DNA of 64,000 bases from positions 33,063 to 97,062 of the forward strand of contig JAGLME010000026.1 of NCBI GenBank assembly GCA_023140195.1, written 5' to 3'. The translations under genes and the position numbers were made by a program. Source of the stretch: Thermoplasmata archaeon. Lineage in GTDB: Archaea > Thermoplasmatota > Thermoplasmata > RBG-16-68-12 > SOIM01. Positions within the stretch are counted from its first letter, which is position 1; every line of letters starts with the position of its first letter. This document shows positions 1-7,453 of this stretch, one piece after another. A model generated the notes under the pieces. The model ran no database searches. It was not told the DNA's origin and saw only the letters and a program-made list of their open reading frames with translations.

Positions 1-7
1 TACGACC

Positions 8-949
8 TTAGAGCTGGATCTGGATGTTCAGCTTCTCGGTGAGTTCCTTGTATCTGTTCCTGATGGTGACCTCTGTCACGCCAGCTATATCGGCGACCTC
101 TCTCTGGGTTCGGCGCTCGTTGCATGCGATCGACGCTATGTAGATGGCCGCTGCGGCCACACCAGTCGGTCCGCGACCGCTCGTGAGCTCTTTGTCGGTG
201 GCCTCCTTCAGGATCTCTATCGCCCTTGTCTGCACATCTCCCCCAAGCTTCAGCTCGGAGCAGAATCTGGAAACGTAGTCTTGCGGTTTGGTGGGCATCA
301 GCTTGAGCTTCAGCTCCCTGGTCATGAACCTGTATGTCCTTCCGATCTCCTTCCGTCCCACTCTGCTGGAATTCGCTATCTCGTCCAATGTCCGTGGCAC
401 GTTGCATTGCCTGCAGGCAGCGTAGAGCGACGCAGCCACCACACCTTCGATGCTCCTTCCCCTGATGAGGTTCTTGTTGACCGCCTTCCTGTAGATCACC
501 GCTGCCGTTTCCCTGACGTTCCTGGGTAATCCCATTCCACTGGCCATTCTATCAAGTTCGCTCAAGGCAAAGGCCAGGTTCCTCTCTGTGGCATTCGAGA
601 CCCTAATCCTTCTCTGCCACTTCCTCAGTCTGTACAGCTGGGCCCGGTTCCTGGTCGGGATGCTCTTCCCGTACGAGTCCTTGTTCTTCCACCCAATGGT
701 GGTGGAAAGGCCCTTGTCGTGGATGGTGTAAGTCATTGGAGCGCCAGTTCTGGCGCGCTTCTCCCCCTGCTCTACGTCAAATGCTCTCCATTCAGGTCCC
801 TGGTCTATCATCTGATCGTCCAGAACCAGTCCGCACTCCTCGCAGACAAGCTCTCCCCTGTCGTAGTCCTTGGTCAGATGTCCGCTATCGCACTCAGGAC
901 ACCTCTCGACGTACTCGTCCTGCTCGACTTTCTTCTTTTTCTTAGGCAT
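8..949 (-). CDS. tfb: Transcription initiation factor IIB (TFB)
   Basis: General archaeal transcription factor that bridges TBP at the TATA box to RNA polymerase. The N-terminal zinc ribbon is clear (Cys17, Cys20, Cys36, Cys39, counted from the chosen ATG), followed by the B-finger/linker and two cyclin-like repeats at about residues 120-205 and 215-300. The last helix-turn-helix ([18 protein letters not shown]) is the part that reads the BRE. An in-frame ATG lies 13 codons further up, but the chosen ATG at 949 has a purine-rich GGAGGAAC ribosome site and starts just after the gar1 stop. The Gar1-TFB pairing is common in archaea and suggests co-transcription. The total of 313 aa is normal for the family. 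Confidence 0.97.
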   Translation of the reverse strand: MPKKKKKVEQDEYVERCPECDSGHLTKDYDRGELVCEECGLVLDDQMIDQGPEWRAFDVEQGEKRARTGAPMTYTIHDKGLSTTIGWKNKDSYGKSIPTRNRAQLYRLRKWQRRIRVSNATERNLAFALSELDRMASGMGLPRNVRETAAVIYRKAVNKNLIRGRSIEGVVAASLYAACRQCNVPRTLDEIANSSRVGRKEIGRTYRFMTRELKLKLMPTKPQDYVSRFCSELKLGGDVQTRAIEILKEATDKELTSGRGPTGVAAAAIYIASIACNERRTQREVADIAGVTEVTIRNRYKELTEKLNIQIQL

Positions 950-968
950 TCTCCGTTCCTCCCACTGG

Positions 969-1193
969 TCATCCGAGAAACAACTCACTTCCGATCAGGT
1001 CCAGTGTTGTTTTCTTCTCAGACGGCCTTATTGTGACAAAAGGTGCTTTCGTAGGTCCGAAGACTCTGGTGACGGTTCCAACCCTTCTCTTCCTTGGGTC
1101 GAGAACGATTCCCCCCTTCTTCGGGGCGAACTCGGCTCGAACGAGAAAGAGCCCGCTATAGGTAATGTCTGTGATAACACCAAGCCTTCTCAA
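969..1193 (-). CDS. gar1: H/ACA RNP subunit Gar1
   Basis: Small beta-barrel subunit of H/ACA ribonucleoproteins, which guide pseudouridylation of rRNA together with Cbf5, Nop10 and L7Ae. The 74 aa product shows the family pattern: LGxITxITYSG near the start, then a [15 protein letters not shown] segment in which the glycine-proline turn precedes the Cbf5-contacting strand. The start is a TTG; no ATG is available in frame at the right place. It lies 19 bp before the TFB start on the same strand, so the two probably form one transcript from the TATA-like box at 1238-1247. Confidence 0.9.
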   Translation of the reverse strand: MRRLGVITDITYSGLFLVRAEFAPKKGGIVLDPRKRRVGTVTRVFGPTKAPFVTIRPSEKKTTLDLIGSELFLG

Positions 1194-1237
1194 TACACAC
1201 CCTTGCCGTTCTGCTCTACGAACATAGAACGTTATAG

Positions 1238-1247
1238 TATTTAAATA
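1238..1247 (-). promoter_or_regulatory. TATA-like box for gar1-tfb
   Basis: The palindromic box TATTTAAATA lies 45-54 bp upstream of the gar1 TTG on the minus strand, giving an expected 5' leader of roughly 20 nt. It sits in an AT-rich divergent intergenic region; the plus-strand gene at 1348 has its own weaker box (ATTTAATAAC near 1317-1326, about 25 bp before its ATG). Confidence 0.55.
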
Positions 1248-1347
1248 ATTCGGAAAAGTATATGAGTATGATATGATTTGAGACCGAAAAGCCTAAAGTC
1301 TTTTGTCCTCCCTCAACATTTAATAACTAGGGAAAGATGGGATTTCA

Positions 1348-1542
1348 ATGCCAGAAAGGTTGCCGCAGCACAAACACTGCATAACATGCGGGAGGGCGGT
1401 CTCGCCCAAGGATGAGTACTGTTCAGAGTCCTGCGAGCGGGAGCGAACCGACATCCTGGCGAAGAAGAAGAGGCAGCTTCTGATGCTCTACGCCGTCAGC
1501 GTTGGTGTTGTGATTGTGGCGTTCATCTTGGCTATGGTGTGA
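1348..1542 (+). CDS. DUF2116-type zinc-ribbon protein with C-terminal membrane helix
   Basis: A 64 aa protein with a CxxC...CxxxC zinc-binding N-terminus (Cys11, Cys14, Cys26, Cys30; HCITCGRAVSPKDEYCSESC), a basic stretch (KKKRQ), and a hydrophobic helix at about residues 45-63 that ends the protein. This is the layout of archaeal DUF2116 proteins, which have no established function. The ATG is about 25 nt after a TATA-like sequence, consistent with a leaderless start. The next gene starts 2 nt after its stop, so the two are in one operon. Confidence 0.8.
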   Translation: MPERLPQHKHCITCGRAVSPKDEYCSESCERERTDILAKKKRQLLMLYAVSVGVVIVAFILAMV

Positions 1543-1544
1543 AC

Positions 1545-2537
1545 ATGAAGGTGGCCTTCGCCGGAACGTTTGACAGGATCCACAAGGGTCACAGGACGAT
1601 TTTTGAACGGGCGTTCGCTTTGGGTGACGAGATACTCATCGGGATAACATCGGACGACATGGCCAGCAATGCTCGGGGACATTCGGTGAAGCCCATTCAG
1701 AAGAGAATGGAGAAGCTCGAGGCATTCCTTAAGGAGGCTGGATACCAGGGATTCGAGATCGTCGAGATCACCGACATGTTCGGGCCAGCGATCCACATGC
1801 CCACTCTAGATGTGCTCATCGCATCGGAAGAGACGAGGGAGACGGCCGAAGAGATCAACCGAATGAGGGAACAGAGCGGACTGACACCGCTTGAGATTCA
1901 TCTCGTCCCACTGGTCATGGCCGAGGACAGCTGTCCGATCAGTTCTACCCGGATGAGGAACGGAGAGATAGACGCGGACGGGAAGCTCCAGAGACCTCTC
2001 GTGGTGAACGTCGGCTCAAAGAACAAGGCAAAGATATGGGCCACCAGGGATGTCTTTCTCAAGGTGTTCAAGAAGGTGGAGATCCACGGTATCGAGGTGG
2101 AGGACAAGGGTCCCGAGAACCCCATGGACGACCAGGTGAAGGAAGGTGCCATAAGCCGCGCGAAGGAGTCCATCGGAAACGCTGATTTCGGCATCGGTAT
2201 CGAAGGCGGGATGGTGGAGCTCGACGAGCTCGGCGCGAAGTGCATGGTCCATTACTGCGCCATCGTGGACAAGAAGGGTAATGTCACCCTTGGTCACGGT
2301 CCCGGTTTCCATCTCCCCAAGTCGGTCTCTGACATGGCGATCGAAGGCGTTCCTCTCAGCGAGGTCATGAGGAGGTTCCTCAACCTGGACCAGATCGAGG
2401 AGGAGAAGGGAACGGTCGGACACCTCTCTGACGGAAAGACCACCAGGAAGATCCTCGCGGAGCAGGCCGTTCTCATGGCGCTTCTTCCAAGACTTAGGTC
2501 CGACCTGTACCCGGAGCTGTGGAAACAAAATCCTTAA
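1545..2537 (+). CDS. Fused phosphopantetheine adenylyltransferase and DUF84 (ITPase/XTPase-type) NTP phosphatase
   Basis: Residues 1-150 are an archaeal PPAT: a nucleotidyltransferase HxGH-type site (GTFDRIHKGHRTIFERAF) and a distal SSTRMRNG loop corresponding to the ISSTxxR signature. It would transfer AMP from ATP to 4'-phosphopantetheine, the penultimate step of CoA synthesis. Residues 152-330 start with VVNVGSKNKAKIWAT and carry FGIGIEGG, the hallmarks of DUF84 (YjjX-like) phosphatases that hydrolyse damaged purine nucleotides such as ITP and XTP. Both halves look intact. The ATG at 1545 gives the canonical MKVAFAGTFD N-terminus; an ATG two codons upstream overlaps the previous stop. The joining of CoA synthesis to nucleotide-pool cleaning is unusual. 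Confidence 0.9.
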   Translation: MKVAFAGTFDRIHKGHRTIFERAFALGDEILIGITSDDMASNARGHSVKPIQKRMEKLEAFLKEAGYQGFEIVEITDMFGPAIHMPTLDVLIASEETRETAEEINRMREQSGLTPLEIHLVPLVMAEDSCPISSTRMRNGEIDADGKLQRPLVVNVGSKNKAKIWATRDVFLKVFKKVEIHGIEVEDKGPENPMDDQVKEGAISRAKESIGNADFGIGIEGGMVELDELGAKCMVHYCAIVDKKGNVTLGHGPGFHLPKSVSDMAIEGVPLSEVMRRFLNLDQIEEEKGTVGHLSDGKTTRKILAEQAVLMALLPRLRSDLYPELWKQNP

Positions 2538-2570
2538 GGTTCGGTTTTCTTCTACCCCACGGGGATAGGA

Positions 2571-3578
2571 ATGAAGGCAAAGATAGCTGTAAATGGTTAC
2601 GGAACTATCGGCAAGAGGGTGACCGACGCCATTAATTCGCAGCCAGACATGGAGGTCATCGGTGCGACCAAGACCAGACCGACCTTCGAGGCCAAACTGG
2701 CGAACCTGAGAGGGGTTCCTCTGTACGCGGCCGCCAAGGAGTTCGTTTCCAGGTTCGAGGACGCCGGACTGGAGGTCCAAGGGACCCTGGATGATTTGCT
2801 CCCACAGGCTGACCTGATAATCGATTGCACTCCCAAGAAAGCGGGTTACAAGGAGGCCTATGAGAAAGCAGGGGTGAAGGCGATCTGGCAGGGTGGGGAG
2901 AAGCACGATCTCACCGGCGTTTCCTTCAACTCGATGGCCAACTATAACGACTGTTACGGGGCGCAGTTCGTGAGGGTGGTCTCGTGCAACACCACAGGTC
3001 TTCTGAGAACGCTGTACCCGCTCCACACCGAATACGGAATAGACAATGTCCTTGCGGTCATGATCAGGAGGAGTGCGGATCCTTGGGATACCAATAGGGG
3101 TCCGATAAACGCCATCGAACCCGTGCTGAAGGTGCCGTCGCATCATGGTCCAGACGTTCAGAGCGTTGTTCCAGACATCAATATTCAGACGACTGCGGTC
3201 AAGGTTCCCACCACCATCATGCACATGCACTCGGTCGTCGCGGAGCTGAACAAAGAGGTCTCCAGCGATGACGTGATCGATCTCTGGAAGGCGACACCCA
3301 GGATCATCTTTGTGTGGGGCTCTGACGGGATCAAGTCCACCGCCCAGATAATGGAATACGCCAAGGACCTGTGCAGGGAGAGGGGAGACCTGTTCGAGAT
3401 CGCGGTGTGGGAGGACGGCGTTCACGTCGTCGGGAAGAAGCTGTACTATTACCAGGCCATTCACCAGGAGTCCGATGTGATCCCGGAGAACGTGGATTGC
3501 ATAAGAGCAATGCTGGAACTGGAAGAGGACAAGTTGAAAAGCATGGAGATGACCGACAAGTACATGGGCGTCTGCTAG
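2571..3578 (+). CDS. gap: Type II glyceraldehyde-3-phosphate dehydrogenase
   Basis: Archaeal-type phosphorylating GAPDH, oxidising glyceraldehyde 3-phosphate to 1,3-bisphosphoglycerate with NAD(P)+. The N-terminal Rossmann motif is VNGYGTIGKRV; the catalytic cysteine is Cys139 in VVSCNTTGLLR. The 335 aa length is standard. The ATG has a GGGGATAGG element 3-10 nt upstream. Its stop codon overlaps the stop codon of the convergent methyltransferase by 4 bp. Confidence 0.95.
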   Translation: MKAKIAVNGYGTIGKRVTDAINSQPDMEVIGATKTRPTFEAKLANLRGVPLYAAAKEFVSRFEDAGLEVQGTLDDLLPQADLIIDCTPKKAGYKEAYEKAGVKAIWQGGEKHDLTGVSFNSMANYNDCYGAQFVRVVSCNTTGLLRTLYPLHTEYGIDNVLAVMIRRSADPWDTNRGPINAIEPVLKVPSHHGPDVQSVVPDINIQTTAVKVPTTIMHMHSVVAELNKEVSSDDVIDLWKATPRIIFVWGSDGIKSTAQIMEYAKDLCRERGDLFEIAVWEDGVHVVGKKLYYYQAIHQESDVIPENVDCIRAMLELEEDKLKSMEMTDKYMGVC

Positions 3579-4279
3579 CTCTCTTTATCCAACCTCTTGG
3601 CAGCCTCGCCAATTACGCCCATCAGAGCGTGGAACTCCCATTTTGAAGGTGTAGCCCTTCCCATCAACCTTCGGAACATCATCTTGGTCCTTTCCATCTT
3701 GTGCTCGGGATAATTGATCGCATCCAGGAGTTTCACGAAGTGTTCCTGTAGCTTCTCCTTCTCGTGACCAGACGCCTTTCTTCTTTCCCTTTTCTCTGCC
3801 GTCGGCTTGAACAGCTCATAGAGAACGACGCTGACCGCGTGTGACAGGTTGAGGATCGGATAGTCTTCGCTTGAGGGGATTCTGATGAGCATATCGCACT
3901 TCATGAGCTCTGGGTTCAACAGTCCGAAGTCCTCCCTTCCGAACAACAGTCCGACCTTCCCGTCCATCTCTGCCAGTTTTGCAGATGCCTCATCTGGACC
4001 CAGCGCTATCCGTATGAACCTCCTGTCACTTGCCGTGTCCACTCCTGAGGTGCCCACCACAAAATCCACCTCCTTCAGTGCTTCTTCCAGCGTCTCGTAG
4101 GTCCTTGCGCTCTTGAGAATTTCAATGGCCCTCATCGCCCTCTTCTCAGCTACAACACCTATCTCGCACGGGTTGACCAGGATCAGATCTTCGACCCCGA
4201 AGTTCATCATCGCCCTCGCCACTGCGCCGACGTTTCCCTCGTTCTTCGGCTCCGCCAGCACTACCACATATTGAGGCAT
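3575..4279 (-). CDS. trmJ: TrmJ/SpoU-family tRNA or rRNA 2'-O-methyltransferase
   Basis: SPOUT-fold RNA ribose methyltransferase using S-adenosylmethionine. Motif 1 is PKNEGNVGAVARAM near the N-terminus (N, E, R positions conserved); motif 2 is LLFGREDFGL; motif 3 is LNLSHAVSVVLYEL, forming the trefoil-knot SAM site. TrmJ methylates position 32 of tRNAs, but closely similar family members act on other sites, so the substrate is inferred. The start at 4279 gives MPQYVVVLAEP; a longer reading exists but would run through the divergent promoter. It is divergent from truA, another tRNA modification gene. Confidence 0.85.
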   Translation of the reverse strand: MPQYVVVLAEPKNEGNVGAVARAMMNFGVEDLILVNPCEIGVVAEKRAMRAIEILKSARTYETLEEALKEVDFVVGTSGVDTASDRRFIRIALGPDEASAKLAEMDGKVGLLFGREDFGLLNPELMKCDMLIRIPSSEDYPILNLSHAVSVVLYELFKPTAEKRERRKASGHEKEKLQEHFVKLLDAINYPEHKMERTKMMFRRLMGRATPSKWEFHALMGVIGEAAKRLDKES

Positions 4280-4289
4280 CCAGGCCACC

Positions 4290-4310
4290 TTATATAGACA
4301 GACCATAATC
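4290..4310. promoter_or_regulatory. Divergent promoter between trmJ-like gene and truA
   Basis: The 40 bp gap between two RNA-modification genes holds TTATATAG at 4290-4297, which is 23-30 bp before the truA ATG, and GATTATGG read on the minus strand (about 4303-4310), which is 24-30 bp before the trmJ ATG. Both genes therefore look leaderless, with interlocking core promoters. Confidence 0.5.
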
Positions 4311-4319
4311 AGGTTTCCT

Positions 4320-5099
4320 ATGAGGGTCGCCCTCAAGTTCGGCTATGATGGTTCCAGGTTCTGGGGATATCAAAGGCAGCCTGATGTGAGGACGGTGGAG
4401 GGGGACATGATCAGGGCCATGAAGAAGACCAGGATGATCCTTGATGTAGAAGAGAGCAGCTTCCAGGGTTCCAGCAGGACGGACAGGGGTGCAAGCGCCG
4501 TCGGGAATGTGGCGGCCATTGATACAGGCTTCAAGAAAGGGGAGATGCTGAAAGCACTGAATTCCAATATTGAGGACACATACTTCTGGGGCATTGCGGA
4601 AGTCGAGAACGATTTCAATCCACGCTACGCCAGACAAAGGTGGTACCGGTATCACTTGGATAAGGACTTGGACCTGGACATGCTGAGGGAGGCATCGGGC
4701 TTATTCTTAGGGGAGCACGATTTCAGGAGCTTCTGCAAGAAGGACGACAAACCCACTGGTAGGACCGTGGACTCCGTTGCCCTTACCAAGAATGAAGAGT
4801 TCATCAAATTCGACATCAAGGCTCAGAGCTTCCTGTGGAACATGGTCAGGAGGATCGTTTCAGCCGTGGTCAAGTATGCTGTGGGAGAGATCTCTGGAGA
4901 AGATATCGAGAATGCTCTTGGCGGGGAAGAAAGGGACTTCGGTCTCATGCCAGCACATCCATTGTTCTTGATGGACGTGTCGTACGGTTTCGAGTTCGAT
5001 GTTGAACTGCCAATCGTTCATCCTGCCTTCTTGGAGGACCACGAAAGGGCACTGTTGAGGACCGAACTCTACAGCATGCTCAAGGAGCGGGCCGAATGA
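4320..5099 (+). CDS. truA: tRNA pseudouridine synthase A
   Basis: Makes pseudouridine at positions 38-40 in the anticodon stem-loop of tRNAs. The catalytic aspartate is Asp55 in SSRTDRGASA; the N-terminus RVALKFGYDGSRFWGYQRQ and the later FLWNMVRRIV segment are family signatures. The 259 aa length is normal. The start is leaderless-like, 23 bp after a TATA box. Confidence 0.95.
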   Translation: MRVALKFGYDGSRFWGYQRQPDVRTVEGDMIRAMKKTRMILDVEESSFQGSSRTDRGASAVGNVAAIDTGFKKGEMLKALNSNIEDTYFWGIAEVENDFNPRYARQRWYRYHLDKDLDLDMLREASGLFLGEHDFRSFCKKDDKPTGRTVDSVALTKNEEFIKFDIKAQSFLWNMVRRIVSAVVKYAVGEISGEDIENALGGEERDFGLMPAHPLFLMDVSYGFEFDVELPIVHPAFLEDHERALLRTELYSMLKERAE

Positions 5100-5163
5100 G
5101 CGCCCAGATACTTCTGTCATTCTCGTCGCAAACCATATATCAAGGTAATCAATGCAATTTTGA

Positions 5164-5688
5164 ATGTTCGTGGCCATATCGGGGACGCCAGGCACAGGCA
5201 AGACGGCTGTATGTGAGAGGTTGAGGGACGATGGGTATCAGGTGGTGGACCTCAACAAGCTGGCTTCCGAGACCGATTCGGTTGTGGGCGTCGATTCGGA
5301 GAGGAATGTGGACATCGTTGACGCCGATCTGCTCAGGGTGAAGGTCAGGGAACTCGGGAACGATCTGGTCTTCCTGGACGGTCATTTCTCTCATCTCATG
5401 GATGTTGACGTATCCATCGTGCTCAGGTGCAATCCGGACGAACTGAAAAGGCGACTGGAAGCCAAGGAATGGGACGAGAAGAAGATCAGGGAGAACGTTG
5501 AAGCCGAGGCAGTGGATGCCATTACCGTGGAATCAACCGAATCCGGTGTGGACACATTGGAGGTGGACACCACCAACAGGTCGGCCGAGCAGACCGAAGA
5601 AGCGGTCCTCAAGATCGTTAGCGGTGAAAGTGAGGAGTTCAAGGTGGGTCAGATAGACTGGAGCGAGGTGATCTTGGATTGGTACTAG
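5164..5688 (+). CDS. Adenylate kinase-like NTPase, AK6/Fap7 family
   Basis: P-loop kinase with Walker A GTPGTGKT at residues 7-14 and an aspartate/histidine motif FLDGHFSHLM in place of the normal adenylate kinase lid features, typical of the AK6 (Fap7/hCINAP) family. In eukaryotes and archaea these bind ribosomal protein uS11 and help 40S/30S maturation; adenylate kinase activity is also reported for the family. The 174 aa length fits. A TATA-like CATATATCAA lies about 25-30 bp before the ATG. The 3' end overlaps the next gene by 10 bp, so they are translationally linked. Confidence 0.88.
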   Translation: MFVAISGTPGTGKTAVCERLRDDGYQVVDLNKLASETDSVVGVDSERNVDIVDADLLRVKVRELGNDLVFLDGHFSHLMDVDVSIVLRCNPDELKRRLEAKEWDEKKIRENVEAEAVDAITVESTESGVDTLEVDTTNRSAEQTEEAVLKIVSGESEEFKVGQIDWSEVILDWY

Positions 5689-6299
5689 ATTCCCAGCGAG
5701 ATAGGGCGGACAGGATCCTTCTGCCCATGGCCAAGAGGCTTCAGCATGTCAATCCAAACACTCTGTCCTGGATGGCGTTCCTCTGTGCCGTGTTCGCCGG
5801 TGTCAACTTCTGGCTGGGGACGATCTGGACGCTGCTCTTCGCCTTCATATTCCTCTTTCTCAACGGACTCCTGGACGCACTTGACGGCATGGTGGCCAAG
5901 ATGACCGGAAAGGCCTCCGTCCGGGGAGATTTCCTTGATCACGTTCTGGACAGGTACGCTGATATATTCATAGTCGGCGGCATCATGCTCTCACCCACCT
6001 ACAACAGCGTTCTGGCCTTCCTTGCGATAATCGGGGTCCTAATGACCAGCTATCTCGGGACGCAATCCATGGCTGTTGGCGCCGGACGCGATTACGGGGG
6101 CATACTCGGAAGGGCGGACAGGCTGGTCATTCTGATGTTGTTCTGTCTTATCCAGATGTTCGCATCCAGCATCGGTTATGCCTACGTTTCCTTTGGGGAG
6201 TTCTCACTGAACTTCATAGACATGGCAATGATAGTCTTCGCAGTCGGGGGCAACGCCACGGCTATTCAGCGCGCGATAAGAACATGGCGAAAACTCTAA
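5679..6299 (+). CDS. CDP-alcohol phosphatidyltransferase, archaetidylinositol phosphate synthase-like
   Basis: Integral membrane enzyme of phospholipid head-group synthesis. The CDP-alcohol phosphotransferase signature is present: DALDGMVAK, an 8-residue spacer, then GDFLDHVLDR, giving the four metal-binding aspartates; the usual AR is AK here. Six hydrophobic segments are visible. The sequence type resembles archaetidylinositol phosphate synthases (CDP-archaeol plus inositol phosphate), but substrate choice cannot be fixed by eye. It overlaps the AK6 gene by 10 bp at its start and the convergent primase gene by 4 bp at its stop. Confidence 0.85.
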   Translation: MVLDSQRDRADRILLPMAKRLQHVNPNTLSWMAFLCAVFAGVNFWLGTIWTLLFAFIFLFLNGLLDALDGMVAKMTGKASVRGDFLDHVLDRYADIFIVGGIMLSPTYNSVLAFLAIIGVLMTSYLGTQSMAVGAGRDYGGILGRADRLVILMLFCLIQMFASSIGYAYVSFGEFSLNFIDMAMIVFAVGGNATAIQRAIRTWRKL

Positions 6300-7375
6300 C
6301 CCGTCTTTCTCTTCCCTTTGATCCGATAGTACGAGAGAGGATGCTTAATCCTGTTGCAGAGGTCATCTGGTTCGTAGCAGATGCCGTATGATTTCATGGT
6401 GCTGCATTCCGGCGGCGTGTACTTCGTTCCCGAGGTTATCCCGCTGATGTGTTCTATCTGGTACCTGGTCTTGCTCTCGTCAAAATCCGATATGGTCGAG
6501 AACATCCTCATTATGTCATCCGGTCTGAGGCCCAGATGTCTCAGGAACGCCACCAGGGCGAATCTTCCTGTGTGGGGTATTCCCTCTCCTGTCTGGACGG
6601 TCGCGAGAAGCCTGTGCATGCACGGAGGCAGTCTCGTGGTCCTTATCTTGCCCATGTCCTCCGCCTTGTACTTGCTCTTCCTCTCCTGTATCTTCTCTAT
6701 GAGCTCGAGTGTGGTCTCCTGAAAGGTCTCCAGTATCTTCTCGTTCACTTCCAGGGGCAGCTCGTCCTCCAGCTTCCTCCTCAATGCGTCTTGGAGCACT
6801 CTCAGGAACTTCCGCCTGTTCAGGACGACGTACCCGTCCTCCACCCTCTGGTTGATGAGCTTCCATCCCTTGCTCCTCAACTGGGCCGTGTTCCTCAGGA
6901 AATCGGTGAAATGCGTCTTCATGGTCCCGTTCTCGACTACCAGCTCGACTTCCAGCTGTTCTGCTAGCCTTTTGACGAAGTCGGCGTCCTCCTCCATCCA
7001 CCTGAGCGTCCCGGTCTTCGCCTCCGAGAGGGTGTATCTCTTGATCAGAAAAGGATCGCCAACACTGGACACGATCATTCTGGCTATCGGGTAGGAAAGG
7101 AGCTCTATCTGTATCTCGGCCTCGCTGACCATGCTGTGGTCCTCTATCTTGGTGTTATCAAGTGCTTCGAAGACCCTGTTCCTGCCCGCGATCCTGGCCT
7201 CCTCATATGCTGGGTCCTCCAGCAGGTCCGGTATGGATACGTCCGAGTCCTTGATGTAGTCGCTTGCCTCCTCGAGATAGGGATACCTGGCGAGTTTTCG
7301 GGTGTCCACGATTGGATAACCGCTCTCTCCAAATAAAAACCTTCTCAAGTGACGCAAGAGGGAACCGCTGGCCAT
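6296..7375 (-). CDS. priL: DNA primase large subunit PriL
   Basis: Non-catalytic, iron-sulfur subunit of the archaeal/eukaryotic-type primase; with PriS it makes RNA/DNA primers. Four cysteines at Cys252, Cys324, Cys333 and Cys340 match the C-terminal 4Fe-4S domain (CMHRLL, then CSTMKSYGIC and DDLC). The start is uncertain: the ATG at 7375 has a TATA-like stretch about 20-28 bp upstream, but a GTG at 7309 gives an N-terminus (VDTRKLARYPYLEEA) closer to relatives and is itself preceded by a TTTTTATT box about 25 bp away. The gene converges with and overlaps the lipid-synthesis gene by 4 bp. Confidence 0.92.
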   Translation of the reverse strand: MASGSLLRHLRRFLFGESGYPIVDTRKLARYPYLEEASDYIKDSDVSIPDLLEDPAYEEARIAGRNRVFEALDNTKIEDHSMVSEAEIQIELLSYPIARMIVSSVGDPFLIKRYTLSEAKTGTLRWMEEDADFVKRLAEQLEVELVVENGTMKTHFTDFLRNTAQLRSKGWKLINQRVEDGYVVLNRRKFLRVLQDALRRKLEDELPLEVNEKILETFQETTLELIEKIQERKSKYKAEDMGKIRTTRLPPCMHRLLATVQTGEGIPHTGRFALVAFLRHLGLRPDDIMRMFSTISDFDESKTRYQIEHISGITSGTKYTPPECSTMKSYGICYEPDDLCNRIKHPLSYYRIKGKRKTG

Positions 7376-7391
7376 TCAGTCCTATTACTGG

Positions 7392-7404
7392 GATATATTG
7401 ATAT
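7392..7404. promoter_or_regulatory. Shared TATA region between priL and the secreted giant gene
   Basis: GATATATTGATATA is nearly symmetrical and sits between the divergent priL and the gene at 7454. For the plus-strand gene it would give a transcript start near 7425-7430, leaving a short leader that contains the GGAGGAG ribosome site at 7442-7448. Confidence 0.4.
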
Positions 7405-7453
7405 ACCTCCAAGTGGATTCGATTCCTGCCATTCTGGAAATGGAGGAGTTAGA

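Noticed and set aside
281..529. Open frame on the plus strand inside the TFB gene
   Set aside because: It is the antisense shadow of the well-supported TFB gene and has no domain or start signals. The same applies to the other long frames opposite real genes, such as 2016-3464 and 53396-53785.
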